From: Rathayibacter sp. VKM Ac-2759
GTDB lineage: Bacteria; Actinomycetota; Actinomycetes; Actinomycetales; Microbacteriaceae
Direction: 5' to 3'
Assembly: GCF_009834225.1 (NCBI RefSeq)
Contig: NZ_CP047176.1
Span: forward strand, 992,001 to 1,056,000
Length of the DNA stretch: 64,000 nt
Shown: one piece after another, positions 17,989 to 26,894 of the stretch
Layout: each line of letters begins with the position of its first letter
Numbering within the stretch: the first letter of the stretch is position 1
The notes under the pieces: generated by a model
Seen by the model: only the letters and a program-made list of their open reading frames with translations
Databases searched by the model: none
Told to the model about the DNA's origin: nothing
Position numbers and translations under genes: made by a program

Positions 17989-19116
17989 ATGACCGACCTC
18001 GACCCGTCCCCGGGCTTCCGCCCCGACCAGCTCGACGGCTTCCGCATCGGAGTGACATCCGACCGCCGCTCCGAGGACCTGATCGCCGCCTTCGAGCGCC
18101 GCGGCGCCGACGTCACCCACGCACCGACGATCCGGATGCGCGCCGTCGACACCGAGGGCGTCCTCGAGGACGAGACCCGCGCGATCATCGCCGCCCGGCC
18201 CGACGTGCTGCTCGCCACCACCTCCTACGGCCTGCGCCGCTGGCTCGAGGCGGCCGACGCCGCAGGGCTGGGCGACGGACTCACCGACGCGCTCTCGGGC
18301 GCGCGCATCCTCGTCCGCGGCCCCAAGGCGCGCGGGGCGATCCGCGCCGCGGGGCTCGACGACCACGGCATGAGCGAGCGCGAGACCACCACCTCCCTCG
18401 TCGACCTGGCCCTCCGCGAGGGGGTCGAGGGCCGCACCATCGCCGTGCAGCTGCACGGCTTCACCGACCCGGCGCAGCTCGAGCGGCTCGCCGCCGCCGG
18501 GGCGAGCGTGCTGACCGCCGCCCCCTACCGCTGGAGCGCGCACGAGGACTCCGCGCGCGTCCTCCGGCTGATCGACGCGGTGTGCGGCGGCGGTGTCGAC
18601 GCCGTCACCTTCACCAGCGCTCCCGCGGTCGACGCCCTCTTCACCGTCGCGGAGGCGGCGGGGCGCCTCGACGACCTCCAGGCCGCCTTCCGCGAGAGGG
18701 TCGTCGCCGCGGCAGTCGGCCCGGTCACCGCCGCACCCCTCGTCGACGCGGGCATCCTCCCGATCGTGCCCGACCGCTTCCGGATGGGCGCCCTCATCCG
18801 CCTCACCTGCGAGCACCTCGAGCAGTCCGCACCCCGCATCGACACCGAGTACGGCCTGCTCGAGCTGCGCGGCCGCCACGCGGTGCTCGCGGGCACCCGC
18901 GTCGCCCTCACACCCGTCGCCCTCGCGCTCTTCCGCACTCTCGTCGCGGCGGAGGGCGCGACCGTGGCCCGGCACGTGCTCGCCGCCTCCGCCCCCGAGG
19001 CGCTCGACGACCACGCGGTCGACGTCGCCATCAGCCGGCTGCGCCAGGCGCTCCCGGAGCCGCGGCTGGTCGCCACCGTCATCAAGCGCGGCTTCCGCCT
19101 CGCGACCCCCGTCTAG
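17989..19116 (+). CDS. nnaR: NnaR-type regulator: uroporphyrinogen-III synthase domain plus OmpR-type winged helix
   Basis: The 375-residue protein joins a HemD-like two-lobed domain (about 15-265; FRIGVTSDRRSEDLIAAFERRG, then TFTSAPAVDALF) to a C-terminal winged-helix domain (about 275-375; LTPVALALFRTLVA, VDVAISRLRQAL, VIKRGFRLAT). The same architecture defines NnaR of Streptomyces and Mycobacterium, an activator of nitrate and nitrite assimilation that works with GlnR. Whether it still makes uroporphyrinogen is not decidable here. As the last gene of nirB-cobA-nnaR it probably controls its own operon. The ATG at 17989 follows CCAGGGGGCC; an in-frame GTG at 17965 is possible. Confidence 0.88.
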   Translation: MTDLDPSPGFRPDQLDGFRIGVTSDRRSEDLIAAFERRGADVTHAPTIRMRAVDTEGVLEDETRAIIAARPDVLLATTSYGLRRWLEAADAAGLGDGLTDALSGARILVRGPKARGAIRAAGLDDHGMSERETTTSLVDLALREGVEGRTIAVQLHGFTDPAQLERLAAAGASVLTAAPYRWSAHEDSARVLRLIDAVCGGGVDAVTFTSAPAVDALFTVAEAAGRLDDLQAAFRERVVAAAVGPVTAAPLVDAGILPIVPDRFRMGALIRLTCEHLEQSAPRIDTEYGLLELRGRHAVLAGTRVALTPVALALFRTLVAAEGATVARHVLAASAPEALDDHAVDVAISRLRQALPEPRLVATVIKRGFRLATPV

Positions 19117-19160
19117 GTCCGCGGGTCTCCGCGCCGCCGGCTGGGGCGTTGTCGTCGGTT

Positions 19161-19179
19161 GCGATACCTCCGGTATCGC
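19161..19179 (+). terminator. short perfect hairpin downstream of nnaR
   Basis: GCGATACC, a three-base loop TCC and GGTATCGC form a perfect 8-bp stem 45 bases after the nnaR stop. No T-tract follows, so it may be a weak terminator, a 3' end stabiliser or a protein-binding palindrome. Confidence 0.4.
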
Positions 19180-19277
19180 GTCCTCCGCCTTGCATGCGAC
19201 GGCATGGAGACCAGCGGACCGCCTTCAGGAGTGGGGGCAGAGCCTGGGCGGACCGCGGGGGAGAGGAGGATCGGCAA

Positions 19278-19570
19278 TTCGGCAGTCTTCGCCTGCTCGA
19301 GGCGGTGGAACTGGCGAGAAGTGCCGAACCCCGCTGGGGACGGAGAGGCCATTCGCCAGCGCTCGCCCAGTGCACGGCGGCGGAGGGGTGAGGACTGTCG
19401 AACGCGGGGCCGGTCGGTCGCGCTCGGCGCGACAGTTCGACGATCTGTGGCCACTCCGGCCGGTCGGAGGGGCGGATCGTGCCGGATGGGCGGCTGGGCG
19501 CTCGCTCTCGGTTCGCCCGTTCGGCAGTTCTCGCCTTGTCGGCTGCGGTGGAGGGGCGAGGACTGTCGAA
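19278..19570. repeat. array of four 51-bp hairpin (REP-like) units
   Basis: The 545-bp gap between the convergent genes nnaR and the DUF559 gene (19117-19661) contains no convincing gene. Units at 19278-19328, 19352-19402, 19436-19486 and 19520-19570 are each 51 bases: a 16-base arm, about 19 bases of loop, and an inverted arm. The best unit (the fourth) reads TTCGGCAGTTCTCGCC then GGCGAGGACTGTCGAA; the loops share a ggcGGTGGA-like core. Units one and two match well, while the third is degenerate. Short low-value reading frames here repeat the peptide VRQSSPL only because the DNA repeats. Confidence 0.7.
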
Positions 19571-19661
19571 CGTGGGGTCGGCTGCTCGCTCGTGGCACGT
19601 CGCCGGGTGAGCGAGAAGGAGGAGCGCGCGTCACGAAGCAGAGGTCGATCGGTGGCAGCGG

Positions 19662-20597
19662 TCAGCTCGCGGGGCGCCAGCCTGCGGCGTGGAGGCGCGA
19701 GCGAACTCGCGCCGCGCAGCCGGCGGGGTCTCGCGAGAACGAGGCGTCCGCGATGCGGACGACCGCGTACCCGGCCGCGACCAGCCGCTCGTAGCGGAGG
19801 ATGTCGCGGTCCCACTGCTCGCGATCGGTCCGGTGGTGGTCGCCCTCGTACTCGGCGACGACCGCCCAGTCGCGGAAGAGGAGATCGACGCGTCCAATCA
19901 CACCCTCCTCGTCGACGACCTCGATGTTCAGCTCGGGTTCGGGGAGCCCGGCTCCGAGGAGCACGAGGCGCAGGAGTGTCTCGCGCCGCGACTCGGCCCC
20001 CACGCGCACCGCGGCGAGTGCCCGTCGGGCCGCCCTGCACCCGGGGCCGGAGTAGTGCTCGACCCGACGGCGCAGGATGTCGATCGAGACCCAGGGCCGA
20101 GGATCCGAGCCGTCGCCGTGGACAGGCACCTGCACCAGCGCGTCGCCGACCGCGACCAGATCCTCGAACCGAAGTGACAGGGCCAGATGGCAGAACAGGC
20201 TCGCGCCGTCCGTGGCCCGCAACCCGTGGCGACGGACCGCGCGGATCTCCGGGTCGCGGAGCGCGTGGCCGGTCACGCCGCGCCGCCTCGGGGCGCGCTC
20301 CGGGTGACGGACCGCGACATGCACGGGCTCACCCGCAGCCTCGGCGGGAAGCGGGAGCGGCCAGATCCGCGCTGCGGTGAGATGGCTGAAGACCGCGGCT
20401 TCCGGCAGTACGGTCGCGAGAGCCCGAGCCCGGTCGACGACAGACGACGCTGCTCCGCGGGGCGCGCGGACCCCGGAGAAGGGTGACTCGAGGTCGGAGG
20501 CGCGGAGCCGCTTGCCGCTGACCGCCGCGGCCTCCGCCTCCGCCACTGAGAACGGACGGCCCTGAAGGGCGTCGGGGAGGGGCGACGGACGGCGCAT
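19662..20597 (-). CDS. DUF559-type endonuclease-fold protein
   Basis: A 311-residue soluble protein. The C-terminal part (about 195-305) has the restriction-endonuclease-like pattern of DUF559/Vsr-related proteins: GRVDLLFRDWAVVAEYEGDHH with the Asp and Glu spaced as in PD-(D/E)xK sites, then REQWDRDILRYERLVAAGY. The N-terminal part (about 25-190) resembles the AbiEi-like region often found with this domain (AVFSHLTAARIWPLPLP). Such genes are frequent and mostly uncharacterised in Actinobacteria. CAGGAT at 20604-20609 (minus strand) is six bases before the ATG, suggesting a leaderless start. The gene converges on nnaR across the hairpin array. Confidence 0.75.
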   Translation of the reverse strand: MRRPSPLPDALQGRPFSVAEAEAAAVSGKRLRASDLESPFSGVRAPRGAASSVVDRARALATVLPEAAVFSHLTAARIWPLPLPAEAAGEPVHVAVRHPERAPRRRGVTGHALRDPEIRAVRRHGLRATDGASLFCHLALSLRFEDLVAVGDALVQVPVHGDGSDPRPWVSIDILRRRVEHYSGPGCRAARRALAAVRVGAESRRETLLRLVLLGAGLPEPELNIEVVDEEGVIGRVDLLFRDWAVVAEYEGDHHRTDREQWDRDILRYERLVAAGYAVVRIADASFSRDPAGCAARVRSRLHAAGWRPAS

Positions 20598-20683
20598 CGC
20601 GACATCCTGCCCGAGGCCGGGCGAGGCCCGCCGGAGTTCTCCACAGGTCGAGCCGCAGACCCTCCGCTGCCAGACTGGGCCGC

Positions 20684-21790
20684 ATGAGCAGTGCAGCCCT
20701 CCGCGTCGTCATCGCCCCCGACTCCTTCAAGGGGTCCGCGACCGCGGTCGAGGTGGCGGAGGCGCTCGCCGCCGGGTGGCGCGAGGCGAGGCCGGGGGAC
20801 GAGCTCGTGCTCGCGCCGATGGCCGACGGCGGAGAGGGCACGGTCGACGCGTTCGCGGTCGCGGTCCCGGAGGCGCGCCGCCGCACGCTCACGGTGGTCG
20901 GCCCGGACGACCGCCCGGTCGAGACCGCGTGGCTGCTGCTCCCGGACGGCACGGCGGTCGTCGAGCTCGCGTCCGCGAGCGGGATCACGCTGCTCGACCC
21001 GCTCCGCCCGCTCACCGCCCACACCCGCGGGTTCGGCAGCGCGATCGCCGCCGCTCTCGACGCCGGCGCGCGCGCCCTCCTCCTCGCGATCGGCGGCAGC
21101 TCCTCGACCGACGGCGGTGTCGGCGCCCTGCGCGAGCTCGGCGCCCGCTTCGTCAGCGTCGCGGGGCACGACCTCGGCGACGGAGGCGGTGCGCTGCACG
21201 AGCTCGCGGCGGTCGACCTGCACGCGCTCCGGCCCGTGCCGAGCGGAGGGGCGCGCATCCTGAGCGACGTCACGAACCCGCTGCTGGGCGACTCCGGTGC
21301 CGCGCACGTGTTCGGCCCGCAGAAGGGCGCGACCCTCGACGACGTGCTGCGCCTCGACGACGGGCTCCGCCACCTCGCGGCGCACCTCGACGCGGACCCG
21401 GAGGAGGCGGGCACCGGTGCCGCGGGCGGGACCGGCTTCGGGCTGCTGGCGTGGGGCGCGCGACTGGCCCCGGGCTCGGCGGCCGTGGGTGAGGCGCTCG
21501 GGCTGCCGGCGCTGGTCGAGGGCGCCGACCTCGTGATCACGGGCGAGGGGCGCTTCGACGCGCAGTCGATGGCGGGCAAGGTGCCGTCCTACCTGCTCGG
21601 GCTGGCCCGGGCGGCGGGTGCGCGGGCGATGCTGGTCGCCGGCGCGATCCAGGCGCCCGCCACCGGCTTCGCCGCCGCCGCGTCGCTGACCGAGGCGGCG
21701 GGATCCACCGCTCTGGCCATCGCCGACCCGCTGCCCCACCTGCGCGCCGTCGCGCGGGGTCTCGCCTCCGGTGTCGGTGGTCGGGCGTAG
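20684..21790 (+). CDS. glxK: glycerate 2-kinase (GarK/GlxK family)
   Basis: Phosphorylates D-glycerate, usually to 2-phosphoglycerate, feeding photorespiratory-type or glycolate/glyoxylate breakdown products into glycolysis. The 368-residue protein begins VVIAPDSFKGSATA, the family N-terminal signature, and contains MADGGEGTVDAF, IGGSSSTDGGVGAL and LVITGEGRFDAQS, all typical of type I glycerate kinases. Length is normal. A CAGACT hexamer lies seven bases before the ATG, so it may be leaderless. It is divergent from the DUF559 gene and no glycerate pathway partners are next to it. The stop codon TAG is part of a possible -10 box for a short downstream frame. Confidence 0.9.
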   Translation: MSSAALRVVIAPDSFKGSATAVEVAEALAAGWREARPGDELVLAPMADGGEGTVDAFAVAVPEARRRTLTVVGPDDRPVETAWLLLPDGTAVVELASASGITLLDPLRPLTAHTRGFGSAIAAALDAGARALLLAIGGSSSTDGGVGALRELGARFVSVAGHDLGDGGGALHELAAVDLHALRPVPSGGARILSDVTNPLLGDSGAAHVFGPQKGATLDDVLRLDDGLRHLAAHLDADPEEAGTGAAGGTGFGLLAWGARLAPGSAAVGEALGLPALVEGADLVITGEGRFDAQSMAGKVPSYLLGLARAAGARAMLVAGAIQAPATGFAAAASLTEAAGSTALAIADPLPHLRAVARGLASGVGGRA

Positions 21791-21793
21791 CGT
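21788..21793 (+). promoter_or_regulatory. possible leaderless -10 hexamer overlapping the glxK stop codon
   Basis: TAGCGT is six bases before the ATG of a 69-codon frame at 21800. The geometry equals that of clear leaderless genes nearby, but the frame itself is unproven. Confidence 0.35.
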
Positions 21794-21799
21794 TCGGGC

Positions 21800-22009
21800 A
21801 TGGATACGGACACCCGGCGACCCCTACATGTGGTGGTCGCCCCCTGCCCGCGACCCCGGATGTCGGGAACAGCGACACGCCGACGAGCGTTGTACACAGG
21901 GAACCCCGGAGGCTCCTCCACAGCGGTGGATAACTCTCGGCGATCCGCGTCCTCCCGCGGATCCGCGGGCTCCGGCCTGTGGATGGATCGGGGAGGGAGC
22001 GGTGGATAA
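21800..22009 (+). CDS. possible small leaderless gene, or leader frame, upstream of nrdHIEF
   Basis: A 69-residue frame (MDTDTRRPLHVVVAPCPRPR and on) starts six bases after a TAGCGT hexamer. Its composition is rich in Arg, Ser and Gly, with no recognisable domain. It lies inside the nrd control region and its end overlaps a DnaA-like box. It may be a short regulatory leader, an unconstrained frame, or chance. The start geometry is the only positive evidence. Confidence 0.2.
   Translation: MDTDTRRPLHVVVAPCPRPRMSGTATRRRALYTGNPGGSSTAVDNSRRSASSRGSAGSGLWMDRGGSGG
21925..22009. promoter_or_regulatory. DnaA-like boxes upstream of nrdHIEF
   Basis: GGTGGATAA, the reverse complement of TTATCCACC, occurs identically at 21925-21933 and 22001-22009 and differs from the DnaA consensus TTATCCACA at one base. 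TGTGGATGG at 21979-21987 is a weaker third match. DnaA is known to act at nrd promoters in E. coli; here it is inference from box similarity. Confidence 0.4.
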
Positions 22010-22023
22010 CTACACGAATGTAA

Positions 22024-22071
22024 CTACTAGCCCTAGTGGGCCCCCGTCGGGCGCCCCCCTATATGTAGTAT
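22024..22071. promoter_or_regulatory. paired NrdR boxes of the nrdHIEF operon
   Basis: Two 16-base palindromes, CTACTAGCCCTAGTGG (22024-22039) and CCCCTATATGTAGTAT (22056-22071), resemble the NrdR box nCACTAnATnTAGTGn. They are separated by 16 bases, centre to centre 32, the three-helical-turn spacing that is diagnostic of NrdR repressor sites. TAGTAT at 22066-22071 could serve as a -10 box, which would put the repressor over the promoter. A single similar 16-mer (CCCCTACATGTGGTGG, 21821-21836) lies 200 bases upstream without a partner. Confidence 0.7.
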
Positions 22072-22214
22072 TGCTGAGCAGGTCGGAGCGGACGCCCCAC
22101 CGGCGCCCCGCACCACCACAGACGTACCACCCACGACCGCCTCCCACCCCGATCGGCACGCCGACGGGAAGCCTTGGAGCCGGCCCAGGACACCTCCCGG
22201 AAAGGACGACACGC

Positions 22215-22439
22215 ATGGCCGTGACGGTCTACACCAAGCCCTCCTGCGTTCAGTGCACGGCGACCTACCGCGCCCTCGACAGCAAGGGCATCGACTACGA
22301 GGTGTTCGACCTCTCCGTCGACGAGAAGGCCCTCGAGGCCGTCAAGGCGCTGGGCTACCTCCAGGCCCCCGTCGTCATCACGGACGACGACCACTGGAGC
22401 GGCTTCCGCCCCGACAAGATCGCGACGCTCGGCGCCTGA
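22215..22439 (+). CDS. nrdH: NrdH-redoxin (glutaredoxin-like electron donor of class Ib ribonucleotide reductase)
   Basis: A 74-residue thioredoxin-fold protein that reduces NrdEF. The redox motif CVQC is at residues 11-14, and the C-terminal [10 protein letters not shown] with the preceding WSGF pattern is characteristic of NrdH rather than glutaredoxin. A cis-proline is present (LQAPVVI). The ATG at 22215 follows GGAAAGGACGAC. First gene of nrdHIEF; the operon makes deoxyribonucleotides under aerobic conditions using a dimanganese-tyrosyl cofactor. Confidence 0.95.
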   Translation: MAVTVYTKPSCVQCTATYRALDSKGIDYEVFDLSVDEKALEAVKALGYLQAPVVITDDDHWSGFRPDKIATLGA

Positions 22440-22457
22440 TCGGTCGGCCCTCATGCT

Positions 22458-22497
22458 CCGTCGGTCCGGGTGAGCAGGCTCTGCCCCGGACCGACGG
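22458..22497 (+). promoter_or_regulatory. 13-bp hairpin between nrdH and nrdI
   Basis: CCGTCGGTCCGGG (22458-22470) pairs perfectly with CCCGGACCGACGG (22485-22497) around a 14-base loop. No T-tract follows, so it is more likely a processing, stabilising or attenuation element setting nrdH above nrdIEF than a full terminator. Confidence 0.6.
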
Positions 22498-22528
22498 TGG
22501 ATCCACCACGACACGGGAGGGGCGGGAC

Positions 22529-22945
22529 ATGAGCGGACTCGTCTACTTCTCGAGCAGCTCGGGCAACACGCACCGCTTCATCGAGAAGCTGGGGCGCCCG
22601 GCGCAGCGGATCCCGCTGCACGCCCGGCGCGACGGGACGAAGCTCGACACGCTCCACGTCGACACGCCCTACGTGCTCGTCCTCCCCACCTACGGCGGCG
22701 GCAACGGCGGGGGAGCGGTCCCCAAGCAGGTCATCCGCTTCCTGAACGAACCGCGCAACCGCTCGCTGCTCCGCGGCGTCATCGGCGCCGGCAACACGAA
22801 CTTCGGCGAGGCGTACTGCCTCGCCGGCGACATCATCGCGCGCAAGTGCACGGTGCCGCACCTCTACCGCCTCGAAGTATTCGGAACCCCTGACGACGTC
22901 CGCGCCGTCGACGAAGGATTGGACACGTTTTGGACGCAGCAGTGA
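22529..22945 (+). CDS. nrdI: NrdI flavodoxin-like protein for NrdF cofactor assembly
   Basis: A 138-residue flavoprotein that supplies the oxidant used to build the Mn(III)2-tyrosyl radical in NrdF. The FMN phosphate loop is [14 protein letters not shown], and the glycine-rich [16 protein letters not shown] and [14 protein letters not shown] segments match NrdI. The ATG at 22529 follows GGGAGGGGCGGG. The stop overlaps the GTG start of nrdE (GTGA), so the two are translationally coupled. Confidence 0.95.
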   Translation: MSGLVYFSSSSGNTHRFIEKLGRPAQRIPLHARRDGTKLDTLHVDTPYVLVLPTYGGGNGGGAVPKQVIRFLNEPRNRSLLRGVIGAGNTNFGEAYCLAGDIIARKCTVPHLYRLEVFGTPDDVRAVDEGLDTFWTQQ

Positions 22946-25077
22946 TCGACGCTCCCCGCGACGCCGCACAGATGGACTACCACTCGCTCAACGCGATGCT
23001 GAACCTGTACGGCCCGAGCGGAGAGATCCAGTTCGACAAGGACCGCGAGGCGGCTCGCGAGTACTTCCTGCAGCACGTCAACCAGAACACGGTCTTCTTC
23101 CACACGCTCAAGGAGCGCCTCGACTACCTCGTCGAGAAGGAGTACTACGAGCAGGCCGTGCTCGATCAGTACTCGTTCGACTTCATCCAGGAGCTCAACG
23201 ACCTGGCCTACTCGAAGAAGTTCCGCTTCGCGACCTTCCTCGGCGCCTTCAAGTACTACACGTCGTACACGCTCAAGACCTTCGACGGGAAGCGCTACCT
23301 CGAGCGCTTCGAGGACCGCGTCGTGATGACCGCCCTCGGCCTCGCCCAGGGCGACGAGAAGCTCGCGATCGCCCTCGTCGAGGAGATCGTCGCCGGCCGC
23401 TTCCAGCCCGCGACCCCGACCTTCCTCAACACGGGCAAGGCGCAGCGCGGCGAGCTCGTCTCGTGCTTCCTCCTGCGCATCGAGGACAACATGGAGTCGA
23501 TCGCCCGCGGCATCAACTCCGCCCTCCAGCTCTCCAAGCGCGGCGGCGGAGTCGCCCTCTCGCTCTCGAACATCCGCGAGGCCGGCGCCCCGATCAAGCA
23601 GATCGAGAACCAGTCCTCGGGCATCATCCCCGTGATGAAGCTCCTCGAGGACAGCTTCAGCTACGCGAACCAGCTCGGCGCGCGCCAGGGCGCGGGAGCG
23701 GTGTACCTCTCGGCGCACCACCCCGACATCCTGCGCTTCCTCGACACCAAGCGCGAGAACGCCGACGAGAAGATCCGCATCAAGACGCTCTCCCTCGGAG
23801 TCGTCGTGCCCGACATCACGTTCGAGCTCGCGAAGAACAACGAGGACATGTACCTCTTCTCGCCCTACGACGTCGAGCGCGTCTACGGCGTGCCCTTCGG
23901 CGACGTGTCGATCTCGGAGAAGTACCGCGAGATGGTCGATGACCCGCGCATCAAGAAGACCAAGATCTCGGCGCGCGAGTTCTTCCAGACCATCGCCGAG
24001 ATCCAGTTCGAGTCGGGCTACCCCTACATCGTGTTCGAGGACACGGTGAACAAGGCGAACCCGATCAAGGGCCGCATCAACATGTCGAACCTCTGCTCCG
24101 AGATCCTCCAGGTCAACACCCCGACGACCTACAACGAGGACCTGTCCTACGCCACCATCGGCAAGGACATCTCCTGCAACCTCGGCTCGCTCAACATCGC
24201 GCTGACGATGGACTCGCCCGACTTCGGCCGCACCATCGAGACCGCGATCCGCGGCCTGACCTCCGTCTCGGACCAGTCGCACATCACCTCGGTGCGCTCG
24301 ATCGAGGACGGCAACGACAAGTCGCACGCCATCGGCCTCGGCCAGATGAACCTGCACGGCTACCTCGCCCGCGAGCGGATCCACTACGGATCCGAGGAGG
24401 GCATCGACTTCACCAACATCTACTTCTACTCGGTGCTGTTCCACGCCCTGCGCGCCTCCAACAACCTCTCGATCGAGCGCGGCACCACCTTCGAGGGCTT
24501 CGCCGACTCGAAGTACGCCTCGGGCGAGTTCTTCGACACCTACACCGAGAAGGAGTGGGCGCCCGCGACCGACCGCGTCGCCCGCCTCTTCGCCGAGGCC
24601 GGCATCGCCGTCCCCACGCAGGACGACTGGCGTGCGCTCAAGGCCTCGGTCATGGAGCACGGCATCTACAACCAGAACCTGCAGGCCGTCCCGCCGACCG
24701 GCTCGATCTCGTACATCAACAACTCGACGTCCTCGATCCACCCGATCGCGTCGAAGATCGAGATCCGCAAGGAGGGCAAGCTCGGCCGCGTCTACTACCC
24801 GGCGCCGTTCATGACGAACGACAACCTGGAGTACTACCAGGACGCGTACGAGATCGGCTACGAGAAGATCATCGACACCTACGCCGCGGCGACGCAGCAC
24901 GTCGACCAGGGACTCTCGCTCACGCTGTTCTTCAAGGACACCGCGACCACCCGCGACATCAACCGCGCGCAGATCTACGCCTGGCGCAAGGGCATCAAGA
25001 CCATCTACTACATCCGTCTCCGCCAGCTCGCGCTGGAGGGCACGGAGGTCGACGGCTGCGTCAGCTGCATGCTGTAG
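22942..25077 (+). CDS. nrdE: class Ib ribonucleoside-diphosphate reductase alpha subunit
   Basis: Catalytic subunit that reduces NDPs to dNDPs. The 711-residue protein carries the active-site signature NLCSEILQ (radical cysteine), the redox cysteine in [10 protein letters not shown], a second in [10 protein letters not shown], and the C-terminal CVSCML pair that NrdH reduces. It lacks the ATP-cone found in class Ia NrdA, as is typical for NrdE. The start is taken as GTG at 22942 because it overlaps the nrdI stop as GTGA; TTG at 22930 and ATG at 22972 are in-frame alternatives. Confidence 0.95.
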   Translation: MIDAPRDAAQMDYHSLNAMLNLYGPSGEIQFDKDREAAREYFLQHVNQNTVFFHTLKERLDYLVEKEYYEQAVLDQYSFDFIQELNDLAYSKKFRFATFLGAFKYYTSYTLKTFDGKRYLERFEDRVVMTALGLAQGDEKLAIALVEEIVAGRFQPATPTFLNTGKAQRGELVSCFLLRIEDNMESIARGINSALQLSKRGGGVALSLSNIREAGAPIKQIENQSSGIIPVMKLLEDSFSYANQLGARQGAGAVYLSAHHPDILRFLDTKRENADEKIRIKTLSLGVVVPDITFELAKNNEDMYLFSPYDVERVYGVPFGDVSISEKYREMVDDPRIKKTKISAREFFQTIAEIQFESGYPYIVFEDTVNKANPIKGRINMSNLCSEILQVNTPTTYNEDLSYATIGKDISCNLGSLNIALTMDSPDFGRTIETAIRGLTSVSDQSHITSVRSIEDGNDKSHAIGLGQMNLHGYLARERIHYGSEEGIDFTNIYFYSVLFHALRASNNLSIERGTTFEGFADSKYASGEFFDTYTEKEWAPATDRVARLFAEAGIAVPTQDDWRALKASVMEHGIYNQNLQAVPPTGSISYINNSTSSIHPIASKIEIRKEGKLGRVYYPAPFMTNDNLEYYQDAYEIGYEKIIDTYAAATQHVDQGLSLTLFFKDTATTRDINRAQIYAWRKGIKTIYYIRLRQLALEGTEVDGCVSCML

Positions 25078-26112
<1,035 letters not shown>

Positions 26113-26122
26113 GCGCACTCCG

Positions 26123-26175
26123 ATCCGTCACGAAAGGCCCCTCCACCCGCGGGTGAGGGGCCTTTCGTGACGGAT
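26123..26175. terminator. bidirectional terminator between nrdF and the acetyltransferase gene
   Basis: A near-perfect inverted repeat of about 24 bp: ATCCGTCACGAAAGGCCCCT on the left and its mirror AGGGGCCTTTCGTGACGGAT on the right, with a GC-rich tip and one extra base. The A/T-rich AAAGG and CCTTT steps give T-runs on both strands, so it should stop both convergent transcripts. Confidence 0.8.
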
Positions 26176-26178
26176 GGA

Positions 26179-26751
26179 TCAGAGTGGCAGCCGCATCACG
26201 ACGCGCGGGAAGCCCGCCAGTACCGAGGTCGTGTCGGCCGCCCAGAAGAAGCCGGCGCGCTCGAACAGGGCGCGCGTGCCGACGTAGGCCATCGTCTGCT
26301 CGACCTTCGCTCCGCGGTTGTCGACGGGGTAGCCCTCGATCGCCGGGGCGCCGTGGGCGCGGGCGAAGTCGACGGCGCCGGCGAGCAGGGCGTGCGAGGT
26401 CCCGCGGCCGCGGAAGCCGGGGCGGACGCGGATGCACCAGACGGTCCAGACGTCGAGGTCGTCGACGTGCGGGATCCTGCGGTTCTTCGCGTAGCTCGTG
26501 TCAGCGCGCGGGTGCACGGCGGCCCAGCCCGCGACGTCGCCGCCGTCGTAGGCGAGCACCCCGGGAGGCGGATCCAGCGCGACGAGCTCGCGCATCCGCT
26601 CGCCGCGAGCCGGTCCCCGCAGTGCGTTGTTCTCGGTCGACGAGAGCAGGCGGTAGCTGAGGCACCAGCACGAGTTCGCGTCGGGGCGCTTCGGACCGTT
26701 CATCGTCGCCAGGTCGTCGAAATCGGTGGCGGGTCGCACCTCGATCGTCAT
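26179..26751 (-). CDS. GNAT family N-acetyltransferase
   Basis: A 190-residue acetyltransferase of the GNAT fold. The acetyl-CoA pyrophosphate loop appears as VRPGFRGRGTSHALLAGAV (the R/Q-x-x-G-x-G/A motif, about residues 105-122), preceded by the beta strand VWCIRV. The N-terminal CWCLSYRLL and EPRGxR-like segment resemble the DUF1255-like or YjdJ-type GNATs, with unknown substrate. The ATG at 26751 is chosen because GGGAGG lies nine bases upstream; the upstream in-frame ATG would add residues without a ribosome binding site. It converges on nrdF. Confidence 0.8.
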   Translation of the reverse strand: MTIEVRPATDFDDLATMNGPKRPDANSCWCLSYRLLSSTENNALRGPARGERMRELVALDPPPGVLAYDGGDVAGWAAVHPRADTSYAKNRRIPHVDDLDVWTVWCIRVRPGFRGRGTSHALLAGAVDFARAHGAPAIEGYPVDNRGAKVEQTMAYVGTRALFERAGFFWAADTTSVLAGFPRVVMRLPL

Positions 26752-26894
26752 GGCGGCAGCCTCCCACCGGCCCGGCTCCCCGGCAAGGCGCCGATTCACC
26801 ACTCCGGCGCATGAATCGCACCAGGACCCGCTGTTGGACGGCGCACAGGCGGCCCGCCTACCGTGGACGAGGTATCCAACGAAGGAGCACTCCC

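Noticed and set aside
19113..19634. 173-codon minus-strand frame with repeated peptide VRQSSPL
   Set aside because: The peptide repeats arise from the DNA hairpin units; there is no start signal, and the frame does not continue as a known family.
21821..21836. Single NrdR-like 16-mer as a further operator
   Set aside because: NrdR acts on paired boxes about 31-32 bases apart and no partner is present, so it is mentioned only as a possibility.
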